Shown here: positions 27,802 through 39,800 of the stretch, in pieces
How positions within the stretch are numbered: the first letter of the stretch is position 1
How the letters are laid out: each line of letters opens with the position of its first letter
Source: Sipunculus nudus
Lineage: Eukaryota > Annelida > Sipuncula > Golfingiida > Sipunculidae
NCBI GenBank assembly: GCA_026874595.1
Contig: CM049318.1
Location: forward strand, 17,844,241-17,908,240
DNA: 64,000 bases
Direction: 5' to 3'
Program-made: the position numbers and the translations under genes
Notes under the pieces: model-generated
Told to the model about the DNA's origin: nothing
Seen by the model: only the letters and a program-made list of their open reading frames with translations
The model's database searches: none

Positions 27802-30800
27802 TTGTTATGTATGTTCAAAATGCACTGTAAATGTAAATAATTCATCTTCCCCTACTTGCTCTACCCACAGACACGTCTAAAGCTGTCCCCGACGATTTCA
27901 AAGCTTAAATACCCCTGTGCTCAAAATTTCCAACATCTCAAGACATTTGAAAAGAAATTTCATTGCAGAGCTTTCTGGTCAAGTTTTTCTTCCTCTTGGG
28001 GTTTCATTACTGTCATTTAAAGCAGAATCAAATTTTACGATAGATGTAGGTTCCAGCTGTAATTCGTTTTATACATTTATATGTTCGTGATAAGATGGTG
28101 GGATCACATCTGGTGCCTGGAAAAGATGGATGGACTGGTCCAGCTGTTCTACTACTTGCGGATTCGGCGTACGGAGGAGACGCCGTTCATGTCAACAGGG
28201 AAGAACATGTAGTGGACAAAGTGAAGAATCTCAGTCATGTCAAGTGAGCACATGCTCAGGTATTTCAATATATAGATACGTTTAAGACGTGTTGTTATAT
28301 ATCTGCCTAGAAATAAAACATCCATCCTGCTCTGTAATAAAAGATCGTTTCTTTTCAGTTCCAACTAGCTTGATCTTGTGTAATCTTAATTAATCATTAT
28401 TCCGTCGGTTTTACTAACTTAAGCAATCAAGTACAAGAAATGAAAAAGCCCCACTGCTGGTACAGAGTGTTATTCATTTTTGTATAATTTTGTATGGTAA
28501 ATCAATTTTATATTCCTTTAAGCTGTTCATTTACTGTTGGTTAGAAGAGAAAAAATGTAATTGCATTGTAAACGTTTTCTTTAAATTGACTCTTTGCAGT
28601 TAAGCAAAAAGAACATCGTTTGATAAAGTGAGTGACAATTACAGATCAGAATTATCAGATGTTTAAATTATCCAGAGCTAACTTATCTAGTTTTTATGTT
28701 GTTTTTTTCTTTAGCTCAGCTGACCGTAGGTCATCTGAGTTATAACAATAACCCTTTGTCCGTCATTCGTTTGGTTGTTCGGCCGTCCGGGCATTAATAG
28801 AACACATATTGTTACCGTTTGATCTAGAATCTTCTTACCTTAACCAGGGAGGGTCAATAAACAATCTTCTTGAAAACCTGAAATTAGGTCCCTGTTACTT
28901 ATATTAATAGAGCTATGGGGCTCGTAAGTACCTCCAGAATAATTAAAAATTAGATACAAAAGCTCCAGTTTCTGATATAATAAATGCATTGATAGCCATG
29001 ATTCTTGCATGCATATGGACAAAATTGAAAGGTCTATCAATTCCTGCAGACGGGTTGTGCAACATATTCTTTTAATGCTTACACATCTTTTCTCTATTTT
29101 TGAGACCTTCAAATGAAGTGGTAGTCTGTTAACAGAAGACAAATTATATCCGTTTGACCTAAATTCTTCTTACTCAACATCCGAGGAGATCCATGAAAAC
29201 TCTTCTTCCAAACCAGAAATTAGGTCTCTGTTACCCATACCAGCCGAGCTATAGAGCTGGAAAATACCACCAAGAATAATTTAGGAATGATTGTAAAAGC
29301 TCCAGGATCATAATACTTAATGCATTGGTCATCATGATTTTTCTTTTTTGGGGGGGGGGTGAAGGTAACCACCTCCATTTTTTAATACTAACTTAACTAT
29401 GTTTATGCACATCTGCATAATTCCATTCATGTTTCGGACTACTTGACAGGACAGAATTAAACGCTTCCTTTCATTTTATATCATGGCGTTAAACAGGCCG
29501 GTGACTACTGCACCTGCGGGCCTGAGGTGCGTAATCGTCCCTATTGATGGGTCATAGCACGGAGGAACCATCGAAAGGCGCACTTCCCTGTAAGTGAAAC
29601 AAGGCCGTGGGGCACGATGTTCCCATTAAGCAGAGCGCTAACCTCCGGGTAGGGGCCGACCGTGAAAAATCTCACCTCCTCGAGTGAGATTTTAACATTC
29701 GATATCAGGGCTTTGTGTCCTGTGCTCTACACCTAAGCCACAGAAGCCGGTTTCGCCATGACTCTTTGCATGCATATTGATCTGAGAGTGTTTCATCAGT
29801 TCCCGGAGACTTGTGGCGCAACTTGTACTCTTTTGTATTTTTTCAATTTTTACACATTTGTTTCTTCTTAGTTTGGGGGGTTTTGGTCGATATGGCAAAT
29901 GAAATTATATAGCAAAGATCGAACTGACGTAAATTTGAGTTTTTATGGGGTCAGTCTGGTATAAACCCAACAAGTGTGAATACTGAATAAAGTATCATTT
30001 TCAGTATAACACAAATGATAATTTACTATGAAACGGCTTGGTGGATTGTTATTAGTAGGTTTTTTTAGCTCCGTTTTGTTGTTTAAGCCTGGATGTGTGA
30101 TCTTTGATTTAAATTGTGAATCATTATAACTTGACACTACAGCTATCGGTTTGACACCCAGTTATGACAGTGTCAATATCATATAAGGGTGATCAATTTT
30201 GAGCGTTTATTATGTTGGACTGGTTGCACCTTCATTAAATGTCTCCATCATGTGTTTTGCATAAGTCACTAAACAGCTGGCCAGTCACCCTTGTCATATG
30301 TGCCTCCAGTTCTTTAGTTGCAATTAATAAAGGACATTCCGAACCTCCCATTTATTTTCTTATATTAGTTATACTTATCATTTTATTAAGTGGTATATAA
30401 TTTCATTATGTTTAAAAAAAGAAGGCACCTACCTTCGTCCGGATCAAAATTCTGTGAAAAGAATAGTTTGTTTATGTCCATCCAAAGGCGGGACCTCACA
30501 AATAACTGGCGCGTGGAGCAGATGGTCAGTGTGGACGAGATGTTCAGCCACTTGTGGTTTTGGAGCCAGAAGTAGAAGGCGTTCATGTCCGGCGGACAGC
30601 AGGTGTGTCGGAGACAATGTGGAAACACAGAGATGTCAGCTAAGTGTATGCCAAGGTACAAAAATACAAACAGGAAGACATGATTGAAAAGTGTCTCTAT
30701 GTATCGAATTCAATTAAGTTAACCCAGTTCTTGTGGTCTTCAGGTTGGTGGGGGGGGGGGTATTTTTTTGTTATTTTAAATATCCTTTATTCTTTATTAT

Positions 30801-33800
30801 ACTTTGATGGTTCCTTACTGGCTTCACCTCAACCATGCACAGTTTTTTTTACATTATTTTGTTCATGTAATCGGTCATTTATCAAAAGGTATTTCCCTAA
30901 TTCTAACTTTTCACCCAATATTACAGAATATCTCTTAAGCTTGTTCATAACATAGTTCAAATAAAATCCTCATCATGTCCCATTGATTCTCACCCGAGGA
31001 ATATCAACCATCTGTGAGAAGTCTATTTCAACGTTTCGTATTTTTATCTAATAAATTATTTTTAATTGTATAAACAATAGTACAGAACATAATGATAAAA
31101 TACGATAACAACACGCATCAAGGGTCCAATTGGAGGTATTTTAAAAAGTAGTACCACTTGTGGTAGTGTTCAGAGGCCCTAGGCATTGGGCAATTTTTGG
31201 CCTCATTTCCTTATTTATATGATTTTAACGGCTTTAAACCTCAGACAGGATAAGAGAAAACATACACAAGTCATAAATTTGTAATTCAAAATAACATTGG
31301 TCATACCTACAAGACAACAAAGTGGCATCATACCTCCAAGACTAAGAAGTGTCATCATCAAACGTTTATCTTATATGTGTTGCCCTATTTTTATTCAACA
31401 CTGGTCTAGAGATATTTGGATAAGGTTTTGGATGTACGCTCTGTTTCATATTTTGAATTATCCTTTATTGATCTGACATTTTATTTCCATATGCAAAGGT
31501 CGCAGGAAGAGGAGATGCGCAGGAGATGATTGCTTTCTCGATATTCTACCAATAGGTACTGCAAGGAACACTGCTTTCATAATAATAATTAACATTTTGA
31601 CAACATTCAAAGTAGGTTTTGCATACAGTCAGAAGTAATTGAGATAATGGTATGTGGTATAAACATGGTAATAAAATAAAAGTTGGAAAACCTTTGTTGT
31701 GACAGCATTACGGCATTCCACCACATTAAGTTATTACTTTTTCATTGAATGATCTCTCGGTGCACCACTGGGCTGTAATATCGAGGTTCTTATCGAAACG
31801 TAAATTAATCCATTCTCGGAGGGCTCAGCTTAGAGTCAAATGATATACTCTATTAATCATGCTTATCCAAGCGTAGATCCTGCTCGACCAATCCAGATTG
31901 CAAGTATGATATACTTCTTATTAAAGGTGAACAAACAGACTATGATTATTTAAATGGGAGTTGCTAATTTTTCAATTGTTGTAAAGTAAGCTTTGTCTTC
32001 TTTTCAAATAAAAATCCTTTCAAGTAAACAGCGGTTAGACAAAATGTCCTTTATAAGTTATGCTTTTGTGGACCAGCCAGCGAATCGGAACAGTGGGGCA
32101 GGTGTAGCAAATCCTGTGGACTGGGGACACAGACACGCATCTGTCCGGCGGAAGGAACTTGTGAGGGGGACCGAACCAGGGAATGCATCGTTCGTTTGTG
32201 CCCAGGTGAGTACATGGCTTAACAGTGTTAATCATTATTTATATTGTGCGGTGAAGACGAATGGTAGAAATTAGTTTTTTATATCCCTACAATACCGGTT
32301 ACCGATTGAAGAAGCCGTTCTAAACATGGCCATCGTATGGGCTAAGTTTGTTTGTAATACATTTTGAAAATATAATATGGGAGCATTCACTCAGAACTTG
32401 TATTGGGTTTGTAAAGTCACAAGAAACCTGAGTTTTTATATATTTCATTGCGATTCCCAAAGGATAATGTTCTATACCTTTTAAAACCTTCGAAGGATAA
32501 ATGATTTTTTTTTCAAAAGAAAACTTATAGTTATGGAGTTTCGTCAGATAACCCCTTAATTGTGTATCACAATCGCTTAAAAATGACATGTTCCATTCAA
32601 CATAGATTCATACATGAAAAGCTGTCATCGCCCATTTTCTTTTGTCTGAAGTATTCTCTTCAATATATGGATAGATTTACTCTTATCAATAGTAGTAGCA
32701 CACGTGTGTTGAGTCATTCCATGTCATGCTCATGTTTCATGTATTATTTACTTGTTTTCCTATATTTTAAAACCTACAGTGACTATTACCTCTTAAATGA
32801 GACAGTTATGTAGTTAAGTGTACGGAATTTCTTATCAGCTTGTAACGAATTTAGACATAATCATTAAAGTAACCCTGTTTGTCCGATCGACTCCGAGGTT
32901 TACAACTTGATATCCAGGCATTTAATTAAGGAATCTCCTTTTAAACACAAAAGGAAGTAACCTCTCAGTTTGGGCTCTCACTATGAACTGATGTAACAGC
33001 GAAACATCCAGCGTCTGAGGTCCACTTCCCACCGTTTTTCATCCACTGTTACCAAATATCTCGATATTCGTTGTGGCCCTCTCTATAACAAACTGCATTT
33101 GAATACTTATCATGTTAGAACTTTAGACCGGACAGTATACGATATAAAAGCGCTCAAAATCGAAAAGGCGTTCCAGAGTAATTGTAAGGCTCGGAACTCT
33201 AAAATTGCGGCCAAAATAGCCTAGTAGCACTTTTATGATTCTGCAGTTTTAGGTCCTTTAATAGTAGTTACGTCTATAATGCAAACAGCAACATGAACCT
33301 CTAAGTGTACGTATCTTGAAATCGGCAGGAATTTTGAAAAGCATTTTGAGGATAACAACTCTTATACTTTCAATAGGGTTTTTTTTTTTATTCATTTATT
33401 AACTTAACTTATAATTACATGGACTATGTGATGATTATAAAATATCTAATGAACATTTAAACTATTGACCGGTAAAAAGATGTATGCTACAGTAGGCGCC
33501 ACCTATGTTAGAATTCCGTGAAATGGCTTAACTTATATCATTTAGTAAAGAATAGCCTTAAAATTCATACGTTCTGACTCACGTTCCTGTGCGGCCAAAT
33601 GAATACTGCAAAACAAGTAAAAAATGTGTTGCTACGAATCCGCTGTGTGTTGTTTCTAGGTTTTTACATATTTCAAGCAGAGATGTGCCAAAATGTACCT
33701 GGGCCACACAAATAAGAAAGGAAACATATTTTTATGATTTAAGACTAATTTTGATTGTATAGCGCTGAATAAGGGAGGATCAAATAATTATAACCTTCAT

Positions 33801-36800
33801 AACCTTGACAACCACAAATCTTACTCTGGCTTCTTTGTTTTAAAATACATCAGGCGGATATATACCAAAGTATACTTGACTTGCACAGGTTTGTATAAAA
33901 GCAACCAAGAGGGAGATCTAAATATGTGTTATTTATTTGAATGCACTAGCGACCATTAAAACTACATGAAAATCAACACTGATGAATGTTACAACAGAAT
34001 GTTCTCACGTCACAAAAAAAGGTATCGAGGCGGTTCTTAGAATATACTCCTCGACGTATAACCACGTATGAAAAGTCTCCAACGATGGTGTCCTTGTCCT
34101 CTGAATGCGATCCACACAGCAGCTTATGGACAAGTCCGCTGCTCGTCATATACTCATGAGTCTTAAAAAAGTGTACACACGGTTTCCTCGCCTAATATAA
34201 CATCCGTCCACATTCTAACTGATCATCCTATGTAAACTGTATCTTTTTCCTTTTATACAAACTGTCTGAGCATTATCATGCTATAAACACAGATTTAAAC
34301 TCAGGACTCAAGTCAGAAATTCCTGTTCATTTCACTAGACACGCTTCACTTTAAAAATGTTCTTACACGAACTGGTACTCACCTTCACACTAAGACTGCC
34401 GTCTTTCTAGGTATTCTATAACCTAACGTGCAACAGTCCACTACTGCCGGAGGTAACTCCCCGCATCTGAAGTCATTAACGGGACGTCTCTGTGCAACTC
34501 TATGCTATGATATCTCACAAACGACTTCATGACATCTATAGCTGGCATCAAAGGCAGCAGGTGTACTGGTTTCTCTACTGAACAGACTTTAAAAAATCAC
34601 CACGTTTCTTTAAAGTTTTACTCCAAGGGAAAAACACAGTTTACTACCACAACCTCCACCACACACTACACAGATTTCACTACATGTATTAGATGCCATT
34701 TGTTACCTTAAAGGAAAAAAGAGTATTACATATTTGAAAGTATTTTTGTAAATATTTGAAGTATTCCATTGTTCGTCGCCATCAACTGTCCCTTTCGATC
34801 GAACAAAAATAATGATTTTATTTTGCAACACATCTTCCTGTAAAACAAAGAAACATTAATTAGGTATTTATAGGAAGGTAAAACTTTAAGGGTAACATTA
34901 TACCATAACTGGTCTTCTTATAACAGTAAACTGTTGGTGCTCATTTTGTAAAACAAAAATGGCAGCAATATTGCATCTAGACTTATAGTTAAAGAAATCT
35001 GTTTTTTGACCAAATAGTGTTCATTTTTTTTTAATTTCATGAAAATGAAGGGATATTTTGAATATTTTTAATGCTATTATTGATTTTCTAGCACCTTAAA
35101 ACATGGAGGTTGGCACCAAAATCATGTCTCTAGCTGTCCTAGCAATGACGTTATGGCCAAAAATATACTTTCGGTGATTTTGACGGCTGGCATTTGAAAA
35201 ACAGTGTCAAAATACAATTTCCCAATAGTTTATTTTGTTGATTTTTTTATTAGTTAAAAACATCATTATAAAGTGCATGGCACTAAAACTTTTTTTTTGG
35301 CAAATGTCCGGGTCCTTTGCAATTTCTACTGGCCTATATGTTTTATGAATAGGTTTTGCAAATAGATAGATTATCATAAACTAATGTTATCAAAGGTAAA
35401 AAATACTTCATTTAATTGAGATTCTCAACTAATTTCATTAACTATGGCAACAGAAGAACACTTTTAAATTGGTGGTGTGGAAATTTGTTTTAGCCAACCG
35501 ATGGACAGCAGAATGTAAGAATATATAATTTATGTTTTTGAAAATTTTCAAACCAGTAATGTGTTTAAATCGTTATGTCCGTTGGAAACATTGCATATTA
35601 TTTAATTGAACAACCGAATAGTTCACTTACGATTAAATATTCCTTCTGTAGGTGTGTGGAAACCATGGGGAGAATGGAGCACTTGTTCCACCGGATGTGA
35701 TCGGGTCAGGTTTCGTACATGTGTCGGAGAAAACTGTGAAGGAGCATTTGCTGATATACAGAAATGCACATGCCCAGGTACCTATGCTTGGCAGGTCGAA
35801 GATGACATTGTCAGGATTAGATAAACGCCTAATAATACAGTCCATTACATTATAACTTGGTCATTTTTATGTTTCACAATAACATGGATTGATTATTGTT
35901 GTACGATTAGGCAATATTTTATCCTTGCCTCCATTGCTAGCCGCATACTAGCTATAATCTAATCATGGAAGTAGTAAACCAAGGCATATTATATTTGTTG
36001 GACGCAGAAAACCTTGAAACCTTCATAAATATCAATGTGAAGACTTGCATGTAGGACCATATAATTTAAACACTTAAGTTAAAATGTGTTGACCACTGTC
36101 GTGGATAATTTCCATGTTGAAACGAGAGTTAGATGAAGCACAACCATACGATATTTCCTAATTTAATGCTAGCCAATCTGAACAATTTTCTGTAGCCTTC
36201 TGGGGACAATGGTCATCTTGGAGCCGGTGTTCTGTGACTTGCGAAGGAGGGATGACTAAGCGAACCAGAAAATGTATACAAGGGAAATGTGAAGGGGAGG
36301 ATGAACAAACAACGGACTGCAGCATTAGGACGCTTTGTCCTGGTACGTAGATGAATTATCAGGATACATTTGAAGCAAGGTATTATAAAGACAATTTATG
36401 TCTCACTCAAGATTGAGTGAGACATTTCAGTAGGGCCGACTTAGCATTCATCATGGTGACAACTGACCGTAACAATTCTTCCCACTCGTTCACGGATTTT
36501 CGAAATCACTATATCTAGTCCTTGACTGTATTACACGTAGACAACGGAAGCCCTTAGATAAAATATGTCGTGATTAATTTCTTTTTAAGGAAACCGACCA
36601 AAAATGTGATACATCGACTAACAGTGGCTGAAACTTTTCATTGGTCGACATGTGTCCTGATAAACAGATAGTTATGCATGTTGCTTTGACGAGGTTTTTC
36701 CCATTTTTCAAGCTAATCGTTTTATTGCGTAAACCAGAGGGTGAGCGTTTTTAGGATTTCCTTCGTCTAGAGTTACTTACCTAGATCGTAATAACGAAAC

Positions 36801-39800
36801 TCCCCCCAAACGGGCCTATTACCGCCCGCTTCCACTCGTGTCATCTCCGTCATATTACCAGTGTCGTATTCATATTTTCATCAGGGGGAATGCTTGATCG
36901 GTCTTGTTTGAACACCTCTAGGTATTTTTGACCGCCTTCACTGGGTTTATTTTTCTTGGTTGTCCCTTCGAACTCTAAGTAGTTTCCTCCTTTCCCCTTT
37001 CCGCTTCCCAGACTATTGAGTCGGCTTGATATTGTTCCCTTTGCAGAATTTCAGTACCCTAATTAGAAACACACCCTCAGTGTTACCAGTCTAGGTCACG
37101 GGAGGGTTCATGCCTGGGAGAGTCTAATCCGTGCTTTTATTGCACGATGTGGTCCGCTGATAAACGGACTATGTTTCGGGTTTGGCTTCAGACTAGGTCA
37201 CAACTCGCCAGTTTTTTCCCGGTTAACAGTTGTCAGACCCGCCTTGTTCTCTAGTGAGAACGGGGGGGGGGGGGGTATTGGATCGCTCTCAGCTTGCTTA
37301 GAGCCCAATTTATGGTCACCGAAGGACCTTGGTCACCTACAGTCCCTAATACCGCCTTTGTTACTCGACCGCACTCTGCAGTCACCACTGTGGTAAACAA
37401 TACATTGTCCAATCTTCGGCTATTGTAGCTTCACTCAAGGCTCTCTTTTTACTCTCACGTAAAGAATAACCCCTGTTCAGCTGAGTCAACAATAAAAATC
37501 TTTTGGTGATCAGTTACTTTCATGATTGTCTACCTTGTTTACCTCATTGCTTAGGGACTAAGACGATTCGTATAAGTCCATCTCTGATGTCCCTTAGTCT
37601 TCTCTTGCAGGTCATGCTCAGGTTGATTACCCCGCCGGTATTATCTCTGCATCCGGGTCTCCGAGCTGCCTGTGATGGTGCTTATCCGCCCTTGCCATAT
37701 CTGATTTTTCCAGTGGATCCAAACTGCTTACTCCACTTCCGTCACGTCCCAAATCAGAGGAATCGTATTCCTTTGCAGCGCCACTGCAGCCTGCTGCAAC
37801 CGTGGTTCCTGTGTCTGCTTCCCGTTCGGTTCGACGCCTAATTCCGGCGTCTCCTGTTTCTGATTCTTTCTAGGTTTCGTCGTGTCACCTGCCTCAGCAA
37901 TGCGTCTGTCAACGGATCTCTGAACTGGGCGGCCTCGTTTATTCCGTTCGGCCGACTCCGTCTCCGTCCCGTCCAGTCACTATTTCACTATCTGGCGGTC
38001 CTTACACTGGCACGTAATTTTTCCTTACACACTTGCTTAGAAGGCTCTCCGCCTGTGGATGCGGCTTGAATTCCTCCTTTAGGGGACTCCTTCCTCCCGC
38101 TTAAACGGACACTTCCCGAAACACGTTCGGCTGCTCATTTAAATGCCCTCAAAATCTCCATCCTGTGGACTCCCATCGCTAGACGCCTACACATCAATTT
38201 ACTAGAGCCCTGCGCCGTTATTGAGGCAATAGAACATTGGTCTCACCTGTTGGTCGATCGTAACGTGTATATAATGAGGGACTTCACCACGTTTTTTGCT
38301 TATACCAACAAACAGGGCGGCACCTTCGCTCGGTCGCTTCTCTAGGAGACGTTTCGTATATTCGACGTCTGTCTTCGCCTTTGTATTTTTCATATTGTAC
38401 AACACATTCCGGGCGTTTCCAACACTTTAGCCGACGCTCTGTCACGCCGGACTCTGTTCGACCGATTCCAGTCTCGACCCGTCTCCTCTGTGGCTCAGTT
38501 CTGCTCTACTAGGAACTCCGGAGATCGATTTATTCTTCCCATGTTAAGTCGGACTGCGACGCGTCTACCTCACCCGCGCGTCATTTCGGATGCGATGTTG
38601 AGGGAATGGGATCGTCGTTTCCTGTACGCCTTTCCCCCTCCCTCCCTGATACAACCACACCCTTTAGTCGATCCCAGATGTTGGTCGTCCCTCACGCTCA
38701 TTTCTTCTGATCGCATGTTTACTATCGCCAAGCATCTCAAAGCGTACGGTTTTTCAACGCCAGCAGCAGAACACGCCGCAGCTACCCGTCGAAAATCTTT
38801 GTTGGTACATTGTTGCCAAGTGGGGTTGCGCTACCCCACGTGAATTCTGTCCAACACCTTTTGGATTTCTCTGTTTTTTTTTTTTTTATTTATCAGAAGC
38901 ATTTAACATATGCCTCTCTCCGTTGTTATCGTGCCTCTTTGTTGTTTGTCATAAGGCCAATACTGTGACGTGCATACTCTGACGGATGTTCTAAAGGGTG
39001 TTCATCTGCATCATTCCCGTCCTCGCGATCTTACTCCGTCTTGAGGTCTAGATATTGTCGTCGTACATTAAGTCGGCAAGCTGTACGAGCCTCTGCGTTC
39101 GGCTCTCGTAAAACATCTTTTCTAATAGCTCTTGCCTCGCTAGAGCCACGTGCTGAGCTCCATAAGCTCATGGCAATTTTAACGGGGCACATTGAAGTGT
39201 TAGAGCTTCCAAATGCACTTTTCTTGAGTTGTTTCTGATTATCTATTAATATAAGGCCTTCACAGGATGAAAACCCTTTGTGTACTACGTAGGATCTTAA
39301 TAGCATTTACGATTCAAAGTTCAATTTAAAAGTTAAAGTTATTTTTTCAGGTAGCAACATGGGGCTTTGGAGTGAATGGACGAAATGTTCGAAATCATGT
39401 GAAGAAGGAATACGATATAGAAGCAGAACATGTGTGAGGAACCCATGTCAACGGAATGACCTTGACGACAGTGAAACCTGTAACCCTGAGCCCTGTCCAG
39501 GTTGGTACATTATCTTGCCGTTACCATGAATCAGCAAACCAGGATAACCAATTAATACTGAGTAATTTTGTCGAATCATTTATTGATTCAGTGTAAGTGT
39601 ATTTGCAACTACCTTGCCTATCCCATACTCTATATACAAACACTAACGACCGCAAGAATGTTCATTACTCAAAGATCGATTAACGGCACATGCCTGGGTC
39701 AAATACACACTGGCCAGTGACAGACGAAAGGAAACCTATTACAACCTAATTCGGCTTCACAGCTTATTAACGTTACTACTATTTATATTGTTTCGGTATA

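Larger units (their letters stand above)
28260..30487 (+). other. Intron E29-E30, 2.2 kb
   Basis: Holds a duplicated dispersed repeat (28712-29345) and a minus-strand tRNA-like SINE (29480-29755), plus a G run near 29351. The rest is featureless. Confidence 0.6.
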
